The notes: a model not told the origin generated them from the letters alone. A DNA stretch of 64,000 nucleotides from Modestobacter lapidis (GCA_019779905.1 JABAKE010000001.1:558001-622000); one strand, 5' to 3'; positions 1-9,371 are shown, numbered from the stretch's first letter. Numbers and translations are program-made.

Positions 1-313
1 CAAGGCCGTGAACCGGGTGCGGACGCTGCGGGCGGCGTACGACGCGGCCCTGCGGGACGTCGACGTCCTGCTGATGCCCACCACCCCGCAGAAGGCGCAG
101 CCGCTGCCCGACCCGGCCGACGGCGTGGCCGAGTGGTGCCGGCGGGCCACCGAGATGTTCGCCAACACGTGCCCCTTCGACGTCACCCATCACCCGGCGC
201 TCAGCCTCCCGTGCGGGGTGTCCGACGGGCTCCCCGTCGGGCTCATGCTGGTCGGCCGGCACTTCGACGAGGCGACCCTCTACCGCGTCGGGCAGGCCTA
301 TGAGCACTCCTGA
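1..313 (+). CDS. Amidase signature family protein, C-terminal part (5' end outside window)
   Basis: The reading frame is open from base 2, so the gene begins before the window and only about the last 103 residues are visible. The segment contains a stretch like DVLLMPTTP, then HHPALSLPCG and GLPVGLMLVG, followed by a terminal helix ending in YRVGQAYE. This is the usual C-terminal end of amidase-signature hydrolases (GatA/AtzF/aryl-amidase type). The catalytic Ser-cisSer-Lys triad lies upstream and cannot be checked, so the substrate is unknown. The stop is at 311-313; the next gene is convergent, 70 bp away. Confidence 0.85.
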   Translation, partial: KAVNRVRTLRAAYDAALRDVDVLLMPTTPQKAQPLPDPADGVAEWCRRATEMFANTCPFDVTHHPALSLPCGVSDGLPVGLMLVGRHFDEATLYRVGQAYEHS

Positions 314-383
314 CGGGACCCTGCCGTCGTGCGCGGGCAGTGAGTCAGGCTGGCCTGCCATGTCCTGGAGCCGCCGACATCTG

Positions 384-1169
384 TCAGACGGCCGTGTTCC
401 CGAGAATCAGGCGGATGGTCTCCTGCGGCTGGTCCCACATCGGGAAGTGGCCGCACCGGTCGAACCAATGGAGCTCCGCACCCGGGAAGCGTGCCATCGC
501 CGCTGCCGCCTGGGCGGGTGTGACGACCCTGTCCTGGCGCCCCCAGCCGATGACGACGCGGCCCGGGGTGGAACCCACCGGAGCACCCTGCTGGTCGGGG
601 CCGTGCACCAGCGCGTCCAGCAGGGAATCGTAACCGGCCGAACCGGCCCAGGACTGCAGTTCGCGCAGCACCAGCTCCTGCGGCAGGGCCCACGGCCTGC
701 TGCTCAGCTGCGCGAGGAGTGCGGTCCGGCCGACCGGATGCGAGGTCAGCAGCGGCAGTGCGGGCTGCAGCGCGCGGACCAGACGGATCGACGTCCCGAT
801 CGACACCTGGAACGCCCGCTTCTGCATGGGGCTCCAGAACCCTCCTGGGTCCAGCGCCACCGTGTCGCCGCCGACCCCCCGGCGAGCCAGCTCGAGAACC
901 AGACGGGCTCCGACCGAGCTGCCCACCAGATCGACCCCGGTGAGACCGTGATCGTCGATGAAGGTGGTCAGTGCATCGGCCAGCGCGGCGATCGTGAGGT
1001 CGCCGCTCAGCGGTGGCGTCTCGCCGAAGCCGGGCAGATCCACCACGATGACCTCGCGCCGTGCGGACAGGCCGTCCAGCACCGGCGCCCACGTGCGCCA
1101 GGTGGAGCCGAGGCCGTGCACGAGGAGCAGGGGAACGCCTTCGCCCAGTCGCTCATGATGCATCCGCAT
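384..1169 (-). CDS. Alpha/beta-fold hydrolase
   Basis: This 261-residue protein has a complete alpha/beta-hydrolase layout: an oxyanion-hole motif LLLVHGLGS near residue 14, the nucleophile elbow GSSVG with Ser85, a candidate acid in GRQDRV near residue 213, and the base His241 in CGHFPMWDQP. No signal peptide is evident, so it is probably cytosolic. The substrate cannot be told from sequence; lipase/esterase or meta-cleavage-product-hydrolase-like roles are all possible. It is divergent from the cytochrome oxidase operon, with 174 bp between it and the first plus-strand start. A second Met two codons in is an alternative start. Confidence 0.85.
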   Translation of the reverse strand: MRMHHERLGEGVPLLLVHGLGSTWRTWAPVLDGLSARREVIVVDLPGFGETPPLSGDLTIAALADALTTFIDDHGLTGVDLVGSSVGARLVLELARRGVGGDTVALDPGGFWSPMQKRAFQVSIGTSIRLVRALQPALPLLTSHPVGRTALLAQLSSRPWALPQELVLRELQSWAGSAGYDSLLDALVHGPDQQGAPVGSTPGRVVIGWGRQDRVVTPAQAAAAMARFPGAELHWFDRCGHFPMWDQPQETIRLILGNTAV

Positions 1170-1343
1170 GGCTCACGGTGTCACGTTCCCGGACATCGCG
1201 GCCCATCGGATCGTCCCGACCGAGATCCGCGGACGACGAGGCCCCCGGGCCCGACGCACCGCGCCCCGGCGTTCCCGCGTCGGGTCGCCCCCGCCGCTCT
1301 GGTCCGGGTACGGTCGAGCGGCTCCGATCCTGGTGGAGGCGGC

Positions 1344-1460
1344 ATGCCCGGTGTCCCGTCGGTCAGTGCACCGCGTGGCTCGCAGCTGCCCCTGGCCCGA
1401 CCCCCGGCACCCGGCGGCGTCGCCCGGGTCGCTGCTGAAGCGCTGGCAGGCCGTCGGTGA
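1344..1460 (+). CDS. Possible 38-residue leader peptide, coupled to ctaC
   Basis: A short frame opens with ATG at 1344, four bases after a good Shine-Dalgarno (GGAGG, 1335-1339). It ends in TGA at 1458-1460, overlapping the GTG start of ctaC at 1457 as GTGA. The ctaC start itself has no convincing ribosome-binding site, so translation of this frame could deliver ribosomes to ctaC. The peptide is rich in Pro, Ala, Val and Arg, with no recognisable domain or membrane segment. It could also be an accidental frame in GC-rich DNA. Conservation of the RBS and overlap in relatives would decide. Confidence 0.35.
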   Translation: MPGVPSVSAPRGSQLPLARPPAPGGVARVAAEALAGRR

Positions 1461-2095
1461 ACGACGCCGCCAGCGGCAGCCTCGATCCGAAGGGCCCCTC
1501 CGCGGAGGCGATCGCGGATCTCTGGTGGCTGATGCTGGCCCTCGGCGTGGCCGTGTTCGTCCTCTTCGCCGTGCTGCTCGCGGTGGGCCTGTTCCGGCGG
1601 CGGCCCGCCGACGAGAGCGCCGAGGGGAGGCAGCCGTCGGAGAAGCGCTGGATCGTGGCCGGCGGCGTGGTGCTGCCCGTGGTCGTCCTGACCGTCGTGT
1701 TCGGTGCGACGGTCGCCGCGATGCGCGCCATGCCGAACGAGAGCCCGCCGGAGGCGCTGGTGGTCGAGATCACCGGCCATCAGTGGTGGTTCGAGGTCTC
1801 CTATCCGGAGGAGGGGGTCACCGTCACCGACGAGCTCCACCTGCCCGTCGGGCGGCCGGTCACGCTCCGCCTGACCTCGGCGGACGTCATCCACAGCTTC
1901 TGGGTGCCCGAGCTGGGCGGCAAGATGGACATGCTGCCCGACGGCGTCAACGTCCTGCAGCTGCGGGCCGACGAGCCGGGGGAGTGGGGCACGCAGTGCG
2001 CGGAGTTCTGCGGGCTCGAGCACGCCACCATGCGGGTGCACGTCGTGGCCGAGAGTCCCGCTGCCTTCGCGACCTGGATCGAGCAGCAGCAGTGA
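1457..2095 (+). CDS. ctaC: Cytochrome c oxidase subunit II
   Basis: This 212-residue subunit accepts electrons from cytochrome c through the binuclear CuA centre. There are two N-terminal membrane helices (about residues 23-46 and 66-88), then a periplasm-facing cupredoxin domain. The aromatic patch HQWWF lies near 108-112. All CuA ligands are visible: His146, Cys181, Glu183, Cys185, His189 and Met192. No CXXCH haem motif is fused. The GTG start overlaps the stop of a small upstream frame, and the stop overlaps the GTG start of ctaD, so translation is probably coupled. The first helix lacks a clear lipoprotein box. Confidence 0.95.
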   Translation: MNDAASGSLDPKGPSAEAIADLWWLMLALGVAVFVLFAVLLAVGLFRRRPADESAEGRQPSEKRWIVAGGVVLPVVVLTVVFGATVAAMRAMPNESPPEALVVEITGHQWWFEVSYPEEGVTVTDELHLPVGRPVTLRLTSADVIHSFWVPELGGKMDMLPDGVNVLQLRADEPGEWGTQCAEFCGLEHATMRVHVVAESPAAFATWIEQQQ

Positions 2096-4647
2096 GTGCC
2101 GACCGGGGCGCCCCGCGTCCGGGCCCGGGGACGCCGGAAGTCACCGACCCGGGGACGGCCGAGCAGCTCGACCGCATCTGGGACGACCCGCCGGGGCTGC
2201 GGGGCCAGCTGACCGGCGTCCAGAACGACCTGGTCGGCAAGCGCCTGGTGCTGACCGGCTTCTTCTTCCTGCTCCTCGGCGGCAGCTTCGACTCGCTCAT
2301 CATGCGCCTGCAGCTGGCCTTCCCCGAGCAGGAGCTGGTCAGCCCGCAGTTCTACAACGAGCTGTTCACCAACCACGGCTCGGTGACGATGTTCCTCGTC
2401 ATCCTGCCGATCTTCGAGGGCTTCGCGATCCTCATCCTGCCCTCCATGCTGGGCAGCCGGGAGATGCCCTTCCCGCGCCTCGGCGCCTTCTCCTACTGGA
2501 CGTTCCTCTTCGGCGGGCTGCTCTACTACAGCAGCGCCCTGTTCCAGCTGGTGCCCGACGTCGGCTGGTTCGCCTATACCCCGCTGAGCGGGCCGGAGTA
2601 CTCGCCCGACCTCGCGGTCGACTTCTGGATCCTCGGGCTGGGCGTCGCCGAGATCGGCGCCATCGCCGCCGGGGTCGAGATCATCATCGGCATCCTGAAG
2701 ATGCGCGCCCCCGGCATGACGCTGACCCGGATGCCGCTGTTCGCCTGGGCGTTCCTGGTGATGGCGTTCATGATCCTCTTCGCCTTCACGCCGCTCATCA
2801 TCGGCAGCCTGCTCCTCGAGCTCGACCGCGGTTTCGGTACCCAGTTCTTCGATCCCGAGCTCGGCGGCAGCTCGCTGCTCTGGCAGCACCTGTTCTGGAT
2901 CTTCGGGCACCCCGAGGTCTACATCCAGTTCATCCCCGCAGTCGGCATCGTGGCGATGATCCTTCCGGTCTTCGTCCGGCACCGCCCGGTCGGCTACATC
3001 TGGTTCGTCGCCTCGCTGGTCGGCATCGGGTTCCTGTCCTTCGCGCTGTGGGCGCACCACATGTTCGCCGTCGGGCTGCCACCGCTGGTGCTCAGCTTCT
3101 TCGCGGCCGCGAGCATGGCGATCTCCATTCCTGCGGGCGTCCAGATCTTTTCCTGGCTGGCCACCATCTGGGCCGGGCGGCCGGTGTGGCGAACTCCGTT
3201 CCTGTTCGTCGTCGGCTTCCTGATCATCTTCGTCATCGGCGGGATCACCGGCGTGATGGTCGCCTCCGTGCCGTTCGACCTGCAGGCTCACGACACCTAC
3301 TTCGTCGTGGGGCACCTGCACTACGTGCTCATCGGCGGCGTCGCCTTCCCGATCTTCGCCGGCGTCTACTACTGGTTCCCGAAGTTCACCGGCAAGCTGC
3401 TGGACGAGCGGCTGGGGAAGTGGAACTTCTGGCTGCTGTTCGTCGGCGTGAACGTCGCCTTCTTCCCGATGCACCAGGTCGGGCTCATGGGGATGCCGCG
3501 GCGGGTCTACACCTACGAGGCGGGTCAGGGCTGGGACATCTTCAACCTGATCTCGACGATCGGGGTGCTGATCATCGTGCCCGGCATCGGGGTGTTCGTG
3601 TGGAACGTCATCCGCACCATCCGGCGGGGGGAGCAGGCCGACGCCAACCCGTGGGGAGCCGACACCCTGGAGTGGGCGCTGCCGTCGCCGCCCAAGCAGC
3701 ACAGCTGGACCGAGCCACCGATCGTGCGCAGCCGGCACCCGCTGTGGGACCAGGAGCGGCTCGACCGGGGCGACCCGCAGCTGATGCACTTCGTGCGCGG
3801 GCTCGGCCAGTGGCCGCTGAAGTGGCGGGCGGCGGTGGTCGTCGGCACCGCGGACGGTCGACCCGTGGAGGTCTTCCGCGTCTCGAACCCGTCCATCTGG
3901 CCGCTGGTCACCGCGGGCGGCGTGGTGCTGATCTTCCTCAGCGAGCTCGTCAAGCTGCGGTGGGGAGCGGGAGTCGGTGCCCTGATCATCATCGCCGCCG
4001 TCGTCGCCTGGAACTGGCCGCAGCCGGCGCCGATGACCGCGGACGAGGAGGATGCGTTCGAGCGTGAGTACGGCGTCCCGGTGAACGCCCACGGCAGCGT
4101 GATCGTCGCCCGGTCCGGAACGCTGCTCGCCATCCTCTTCGTCGCCGTGGCCTTCTCCGCCCTGCTGCTGAGCTACTTCTACCTGCGGCTGGAGAACCCG
4201 CAGTGGCCGGTGGCCGGTGTCCGCAATCCGCCGCTGGGCCAGGCGTCGGTCGCTGCCGCGCTCGTCGTGGCCGGTGCGGCCGGCGTGCCGTTCGCGCAGC
4301 GGCAGATCGGCCGGGGCGACATGCGCGGTTTCCGCGGCGGGCTGCTCGCTGCCCTGCTCCTGGCCGGTGGCGGGGTGGTGGTCCAGGTCGTCGACCTGGT
4401 GCAGCTCGACGTGGGCTGGACGGCGCACGCCTACGGCTCGATCTTCTACACCCTCGCCGGCTTCGTCGTCGTCGTCGCCTCCGCCGCGTTGATCATGCTG
4501 GCGATGGTCATCCACTGGGCCTCCCGCGGGACGTACACGTACCGCCGGCACGCCCCGATAGCCAACGTGGCCCGCTTCTGGGTGGCGATGGCGGTCATCT
4601 GGGTCGTCGGTTTCGCGACGCTCTACCTCGGGCCGGCCCTGACATGA
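2092..4647 (+). CDS. ctaD: Cytochrome c oxidase subunit I fused to a subunit III-like domain
   Basis: This is an 851-residue integral membrane protein. Subunit I carries the haem-copper centre: low-spin haem ligands His95 and His410, CuB ligands His273, His322 and His323, the cross-linkable Tyr277 in HPEVY, and haem a3 ligand His408 in the motif VVGHLHY. After about residue 648 a soluble linker leads into five or so further helices resembling subunit III (CtaE), so one polypeptide replaces two. The GTG start at 2092 overlaps the ctaC stop; the frame stays open upstream to 1168, but that part is low-complexity and out of family. ATGA overlap with the next gene indicates an operon. Confidence 0.93.
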   Translation: MSADRGAPRPGPGTPEVTDPGTAEQLDRIWDDPPGLRGQLTGVQNDLVGKRLVLTGFFFLLLGGSFDSLIMRLQLAFPEQELVSPQFYNELFTNHGSVTMFLVILPIFEGFAILILPSMLGSREMPFPRLGAFSYWTFLFGGLLYYSSALFQLVPDVGWFAYTPLSGPEYSPDLAVDFWILGLGVAEIGAIAAGVEIIIGILKMRAPGMTLTRMPLFAWAFLVMAFMILFAFTPLIIGSLLLELDRGFGTQFFDPELGGSSLLWQHLFWIFGHPEVYIQFIPAVGIVAMILPVFVRHRPVGYIWFVASLVGIGFLSFALWAHHMFAVGLPPLVLSFFAAASMAISIPAGVQIFSWLATIWAGRPVWRTPFLFVVGFLIIFVIGGITGVMVASVPFDLQAHDTYFVVGHLHYVLIGGVAFPIFAGVYYWFPKFTGKLLDERLGKWNFWLLFVGVNVAFFPMHQVGLMGMPRRVYTYEAGQGWDIFNLISTIGVLIIVPGIGVFVWNVIRTIRRGEQADANPWGADTLEWALPSPPKQHSWTEPPIVRSRHPLWDQERLDRGDPQLMHFVRGLGQWPLKWRAAVVVGTADGRPVEVFRVSNPSIWPLVTAGGVVLIFLSELVKLRWGAGVGALIIIAAVVAWNWPQPAPMTADEEDAFEREYGVPVNAHGSVIVARSGTLLAILFVAVAFSALLLSYFYLRLENPQWPVAGVRNPPLGQASVAAALVVAGAAGVPFAQRQIGRGDMRGFRGGLLAALLLAGGGVVVQVVDLVQLDVGWTAHAYGSIFYTLAGFVVVVASAALIMLAMVIHWASRGTYTYRRHAPIANVARFWVAMAVIWVVGFATLYLGPALT

Positions 4648-5120
4648 GCACTTTCGACCCCGCGGCGCGCCGCCCCCCGCCACCGGAGCCGGAGGAGGCG
4701 GCCACGGCGAGCGGTGGCACGCCGGCCCCGGTCGACGTGTCGGTCGACACCCGGGCGGTGACCGCCGTCGTCGTCCTGCTCGCCGGGCCGGTGATCAGTT
4801 CGGTCCACTTCCTGCTGGTCTACCTGGTGGTGGAGGCCGGCTGCACCGGCGGCGGTCCCGGGCTGGAAACCTTCGACCCGCCGGTACCGACCGTCGTCAC
4901 CCTCGTCGCCACCGCGGTCGCCGCGCTCGCCTGCGCGGCGACCGCATGGTGGGGCCTGGCCCGGTGGCGGGCGCTGCACCGGGCCAGGCCGGAGGCGCGC
5001 ACCGAGGAGCTCGTCGACCGGCAGCCGCTCGCCTTCGGCGGGTTCCTGCTGTCGCTGCTGGGCCTGGCCACCGTGCTCTTCGTCGGCCTCCCCGCCCTGT
5101 TCCTGCAGGCGTGCACGTGA
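4644..5120 (+). CDS. Small membrane protein of the cytochrome oxidase operon
   Basis: The 158-residue product has a proline/alanine-rich cytosolic N-terminus (about residues 1-36) and three predicted membrane helices (about 38-62, 78-101 and 130-152). A Cys-Thr-Gly-Gly-Gly loop follows the first helix. I do not recognise a named family. Its ATG overlaps the ctaD stop (ATGA) and its stop overlaps the ctaG start (GTGA), so it is embedded between oxidase and copper-assembly genes. A role as an accessory subunit or assembly factor of the oxidase is inferred from position only. Confidence 0.8.
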   Translation: MSTFDPAARRPPPPEPEEAATASGGTPAPVDVSVDTRAVTAVVVLLAGPVISSVHFLLVYLVVEAGCTGGGPGLETFDPPVPTVVTLVATAVAALACAATAWWGLARWRALHRARPEARTEELVDRQPLAFGGFLLSLLGLATVLFVGLPALFLQACT

Positions 5121-6007
5121 GCCCCGGGACGCTCGCGCACGACGGCGCGCACCTGGTACCGGAGGAGCTCTGGACGGCCTGGAACGCCGACCCGGTGATC
5201 CTCACCGGTCTGCTGCTGGCCACCTGGGCCTACCTGCGGGGCCGCAGCCGCGGTCGGGCCCGGGCCGCCCAGACGTGGCGGGCGCGGTGCTTCGCCGGCG
5301 CGCTCGCCGCGATCGTCGTCGCCCTGGTCTCGCCGCTGGACGCGCTGTCCGACGCGCTGGCGTCCGCGCACATGGTGCAGCACCTGCTGCTCACGCTCGT
5401 CGCCGCGCCGCTGCTCGTGCTGAGCGCCCCGGGGGGCCGGCTGCTGCGCGGTAGCCCCGCCGTCGTCCGTCGCGCGATCAGCCCGTCGCGACGACGGCTG
5501 CGCCTGGCCGCGGTGACGCATGCGCTGCGGCATCCGGGAACGGCGTGGCTGCTGCACGTGGGGACGTTCTGGGCCTGGCATGCGGCCGTGCTGTACGACG
5601 CCGCGGTGCAGAACGCCGCCGTCCACGCCCTCGAGCACGCGACCTTCCTGATCACCGGCGTGCTGTTCTGGCGAACCGTCATCGGCGTCCGTGCGGCGCG
5701 GGTCCCCGCCGGCCTCGGCGTCCTGCTCGTCTTCGGCATGGCGATGTCGAGTGCGCTGCTCTCCGTGCTGCTCACGTTCGGCCGGAGCCCCTGGTACTCC
5801 GCCTACGCGGCGACGACGCACACCTGGGGGTTGGCGCCGCTGGCGGACCAGCAGCTGGCTGGCGCCATCATGTGGATCCCGGCCGGGCTGGTGCACGTCG
5901 TCGTCGCACTCGGTCTGCTCGTCACGTGGATCCGCGGAACCGAGGACGACGAGGCCCCGGCCGCACCCGTGGTGACCCGGGACCACCAACTCCAGGCGCC
6001 GAGGTGA
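5117..6007 (+). CDS. ctaG: Cytochrome c oxidase assembly factor CtaG (caa3-type)
   Basis: The protein has 296 residues and about seven membrane helices. The family signature is visible as HMVQHLLLTLVAAPLLVLSAP near residues 88-108, followed by HVGTFWAWHAAVLYD and HALEHATFL. These histidine-rich segments are typical of the caa3_CtaG family, needed in Bacillus for formation of active caa3 oxidase and thought to deliver copper. The GTG start overlaps the preceding stop, so it is the fourth translationally coupled oxidase gene. A 46-bp gap and a change of function follow, so the operon probably ends here. Confidence 0.9.
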   Translation: MSPGTLAHDGAHLVPEELWTAWNADPVILTGLLLATWAYLRGRSRGRARAAQTWRARCFAGALAAIVVALVSPLDALSDALASAHMVQHLLLTLVAAPLLVLSAPGGRLLRGSPAVVRRAISPSRRRLRLAAVTHALRHPGTAWLLHVGTFWAWHAAVLYDAAVQNAAVHALEHATFLITGVLFWRTVIGVRAARVPAGLGVLLVFGMAMSSALLSVLLTFGRSPWYSAYAATTHTWGLAPLADQQLAGAIMWIPAGLVHVVVALGLLVTWIRGTEDDEAPAAPVVTRDHQLQAPR

Positions 6008-6053
6008 ACGGTTCCGCTGTGTGATCAGCGGACCAGTGGGTAGCGGGCCGACG

Positions 6054-7322
6054 ATGCCTGCACACATCTTCGTACTGGGCCTGGACGCGCTGAACCTCGA
6101 GACGCTCCGGCATCTCGAGCCGGACGAGTTCACGTTCCACGAGCTGCTTCCCAAGGACGAGCTCATCGGAATCGAGAACATCGACCTGGCCGGACTGCTC
6201 GATCGGGCGGCGCAGCAGCTCGAGGCGTTCGACGGTCCGATCGATGCGATCGTCGGCTACTGGGACTTCCCGGTCAGCTCCATGCTGCCCATCCTGTGCC
6301 GGCGGTTCGGTGTTCCGGGCCCCCCTCTCGACGCCGTCGTGAAGTGCGAGCACAAGTACTGGAGCCGGATCGAGCAGCGGAAGGTGATCGAGGAGGTTCC
6401 CGAGTTCGCGCTCGTCGACCTCGACGAGCACGAGGGTCTTCCGCCGAACCTTCGTTATCCCGTGTGGCTCAAGCCGGTGAAGTCGGTGTCCTCGGAGCTC
6501 GCCTTCCGCGTCGGCGACCGCGACGAGCTGAACGCGGCGCTGACGGAGATGCGCCAGGGCATCGACAAGTACGGGGAGCCGTTCGAATTCGTTCTCGGAC
6601 AGCTGGACCTGCCACCGGAGATCGCCCGAGTCGGAGCAACCGCCTGCCTGGCCGAAGAGGCCGCTGTCGGCCAGCAGGTCACCGTCGAGGGATACAGCGT
6701 CGGGGGAGAGGTCCACGTCTACGGCATCGTCGACTCGTTGACCTATCCGGACACCTCGAGCTTTCTCAGGTACCAGTATCCGTCGCAGCTCCCGGAGCGA
6801 ATCCGTGCCCGGTTGGCGGAGATCTCGCAGAAGGTGGTCGAGCAGCTGGGACTCGACTCGATCACCTTCAACATCGAGTACTTCTGGGACCCCGACAACG
6901 ATCGGATCCGGCTGCTCGAGGTGAACCCGCGGCACTCGCAGTCGCACGCCCTGCTGTTCGAGCACGTCGACGGCGTCTCGAACCACGAGGCCATGATCAA
7001 GCTCGCTCTCGGCCGGACACCGAGAAGACCGGCAGGCGAGGGACCGTACGACGTGGCGGCCAAGTGCTATCTCCGGGCATTCGACGACGGCGTCGTGGTG
7101 CGAAGCCCGTCGCGCGCAGAGGTCGAGCGAATCGAGCAGGAGCTCGACGGTGTCACCGTGCGCGTGGTGGCGGAGACGGGAAGCCGGTTGTCGGACCTCG
7201 CCCAGCAGGACAGCTACAGCTACGAGTTGGCTCAGGTCTTCGTCGGTGCACGCGACGAGGCCGAGCTGATCGAGACGTACGAGAGGTGTGTCCAGATGCT
7301 CGCCTTCGAGATCCAGAACTGA
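6054..7322 (+). CDS. ATP-grasp domain protein
   Basis: About 422 residues. An N-terminal region with a Rossmann-like start (HIFVLGLDALN) leads into an ATP-grasp fold: the lysine strand VWLKPVKSVSS, the glycine-rich EGYSVGGEVHVYGI strand, and the C-terminal metal-binding segment ending in RLLEVNPRHSQSH, where Glu and Asn coordinate Mg. ATP-grasp enzymes join a carboxylate to an amine or thiol through an acyl phosphate. The substrate here is unknown. An earlier in-frame GTG at 6021 would add 11 residues and has a GAGGTGA-like RBS; ATG 6054 fits the folded domain better. The next gene begins 9 bp downstream, suggesting a functional pair. Confidence 0.85.
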   Translation: MPAHIFVLGLDALNLETLRHLEPDEFTFHELLPKDELIGIENIDLAGLLDRAAQQLEAFDGPIDAIVGYWDFPVSSMLPILCRRFGVPGPPLDAVVKCEHKYWSRIEQRKVIEEVPEFALVDLDEHEGLPPNLRYPVWLKPVKSVSSELAFRVGDRDELNAALTEMRQGIDKYGEPFEFVLGQLDLPPEIARVGATACLAEEAAVGQQVTVEGYSVGGEVHVYGIVDSLTYPDTSSFLRYQYPSQLPERIRARLAEISQKVVEQLGLDSITFNIEYFWDPDNDRIRLLEVNPRHSQSHALLFEHVDGVSNHEAMIKLALGRTPRRPAGEGPYDVAAKCYLRAFDDGVVVRSPSRAEVERIEQELDGVTVRVVAETGSRLSDLAQQDSYSYELAQVFVGARDEAELIETYERCVQMLAFEIQN

Positions 7323-7331
7323 GCACCCGCG

Positions 7332-9371
7332 ATGGCCGATTCCCCACTCCTCGCCGTGCAGGAGCTCCCGTACGACGTCATCGAGGAGGAGCACGTCTGG
7401 ATTCCGATGACCGACGGCACCCGCCTGGCCGCCCGGATCTGGCGTCCGCCCGAGTCCGATGTCGAATCCGTGCCGGCGATCCTGGAACTGATCCCCTATC
7501 GGAAACGCGATCTGACGGCCTACCGCGACTCGATCCACCATCCCTACATGGCGGGCCACGGGTATGCCTGCGTGCGCGTCGACCTGCGGGGCAGCGGTGA
7601 CTCCGAGGGAGTGCTGACCGACGAGTACCTCGAGCAGGAGCTCCGCGATGCCGAGGACGTCCTCGCCTGGCTCGCGGACCAGCTCTGGTGCGACGGCAAC
7701 ACGGGGATGATGGGCATCTCCTGGGGTGGCTTCAACGCACTGCAGGTGGCCGCCCGCAGACCCGCCGGGCTGGGCGCGATCGTGACGGTCTGCTCCACCG
7801 ACGACCGGTACGCCGACGACGTCCACTACATGGGTGGCTGTCTGCTCAGCGACAACCTGTCGTGGGCCTCGACCATGTTCGCCTACAACTCCTGCCCACC
7901 CGACCCCGCCCTGGTCGGGAACCGATGGCGGGACATGTGGCTGGAGCGGTTGCAGGGCAGCGGCCTGTGGCTGGACACGTGGCTGCAGCACCAGACGCGC
8001 GATACCTACTGGGAGCACGGTTCCATCTGCCAGGAGTACTCGGAGGTCGACTGTCCGGTCCTCGCGGTGAGCGGGTGGGCCGACGGCTACTCCAACGCTG
8101 TCTTCCGGATGATCGAGCACCTCGACGTACCGCGCCAGGGCCTGATCGGACCGTGGTCGCACAAGTACCCGCACCTCGGTCAGCCCGGACCGGCCATCGG
8201 CTTTCTCCAGGAGGTGGTCCGGTGGTGGGACCGCTGGCTCAAGGGCATCGACAACGGCACCACCGACGCGCCGATGCTCCGGGTCTGGATGCAGGACAGC
8301 GTTCCGCCGCTGACCGCGTACGAGGACCGCCCGGGCCGCTGGGTGGGAGAGCCGAGCTGGCCGTCACCGCACGTCGACGAGGTCGCGCATCCACTGGCGC
8401 GGAACCGGATCGCCGCTCCGGCCGACGTGGTGGCCGAGGAGATCCTGGGCATCGAGTCCCCGCTGTCGGTGGGGCAGTTCGCCGGCAAGTGGTGTTCCTA
8501 CAACGCTCCTCCGGACCTGCCCTACGACCAGCGCGAGGAGGACGGTGGGTCGCTGGTGTTCGACTCCGATGTCCTCGGGGAGCGATACGAGATCCTCGGC
8601 GCCCCCGTGGCCGAGTTCGACATCAGTGCGAGCCGCCCCGATGCCATGGTGGCCGTGCGCCTGTCCGACGTGGCGCCCGACGGGCGGGCGACACGGGTCA
8701 CCTACGGCCTGCTCAATCTCACGCACCGCGACGGGCACGCAGACCCCCGGCCCCTCGAGCCCGGCCGGCGCTATCGCGTCCAGGTGCGGATGAACGGCGT
8801 CGCCCATGCCTTCGCGCCCGGGCACCGCCTGCGGCTGTCCGTCTCGTCGTCGTACTGGCCGCTGGCGTGGCCGTCACCGGAATCGGCACGGCTCGAGGTG
8901 CACACGGCGTCGAGTCGCCTGATCCTGCCGACCCGCCCGCTGCGGGAGTCGGACGAGGTGTCCGGCCAGCCGTTCGGGGAGCCCGAGGGCGCGCTGCCGA
9001 TCTCGGTCACGCCGCGCCGGCCCGGTGAGCACAAGTGGGCGGTCACCCGAGACCTGATCGGCTACGAGTCCGCGCTCGAGGTCGTCAACGACCTGGGTGT
9101 GCTGCGCTTCGACGACATCGACCTGGAGGTGACACGACGGGCAGCGGAGCGGTACAGCTCGGTCGCCGACGACTACGGGTCGATCCGCGGGGAGACGAAC
9201 TGGACCATGGCGTTCCGCCGCGGCGACTGGCACGTGCAGACGGTGACCCGCACGGTGCTGACCTCCACGGCCACGGACTTCTGCCTGTCCGCCCAACTGG
9301 ATGCCTACGAGGACGAACGCCGGATCGTCTCGCTGAACTGGAACCGCACGATCCCGCGAGATCACGTCTGA
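7332..9371 (+). CDS. CocE/NonD family (S15-like) hydrolase
   Basis: A 679-residue serine hydrolase of the cocaine-esterase/X-prolyl-dipeptidyl-peptidase superfamily. The catalytic domain shows DLRGSGDSEG, the nucleophile motif GISWGG with Ser130, a likely Asp251 in ADGYSN and His277 in GPWSHKYPH. The C-terminal third is the beta-sandwich (PepX_C) domain, with the usual VRLSDVAPDG and RLRLSVSSSYWP strands. There is no signal peptide, so it acts in the cytosol. It lies 9 bp after the ATP-grasp gene. The pair could make and cleave the same amide or ester, but this is inference from adjacency. Confidence 0.9.
   Translation: MADSPLLAVQELPYDVIEEEHVWIPMTDGTRLAARIWRPPESDVESVPAILELIPYRKRDLTAYRDSIHHPYMAGHGYACVRVDLRGSGDSEGVLTDEYLEQELRDAEDVLAWLADQLWCDGNTGMMGISWGGFNALQVAARRPAGLGAIVTVCSTDDRYADDVHYMGGCLLSDNLSWASTMFAYNSCPPDPALVGNRWRDMWLERLQGSGLWLDTWLQHQTRDTYWEHGSICQEYSEVDCPVLAVSGWADGYSNAVFRMIEHLDVPRQGLIGPWSHKYPHLGQPGPAIGFLQEVVRWWDRWLKGIDNGTTDAPMLRVWMQDSVPPLTAYEDRPGRWVGEPSWPSPHVDEVAHPLARNRIAAPADVVAEEILGIESPLSVGQFAGKWCSYNAPPDLPYDQREEDGGSLVFDSDVLGERYEILGAPVAEFDISASRPDAMVAVRLSDVAPDGRATRVTYGLLNLTHRDGHADPRPLEPGRRYRVQVRMNGVAHAFAPGHRLRLSVSSSYWPLAWPSPESARLEVHTASSRLILPTRPLRESDEVSGQPFGEPEGALPISVTPRRPGEHKWAVTRDLIGYESALEVVNDLGVLRFDDIDLEVTRRAAERYSSVADDYGSIRGETNWTMAFRRGDWHVQTVTRTVLTSTATDFCLSAQLDAYEDERRIVSLNWNRTIPRDHV

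Noticed and set aside
1168-2091. Upstream in-frame extension of ctaD
   Set aside because: The part before 2092 overlaps ctaC, is Arg/Pro-rich and has no oxidase similarity; GTG 2092 in the GTGA overlap fits the operon style.
1801-4683. Long minus-strand open frame of about 960 codons
   Set aside because: It mirrors the oxidase genes, is rich in His, Asp, Glu and Arg as expected of an antisense shadow in GC-rich DNA, and has no domain.
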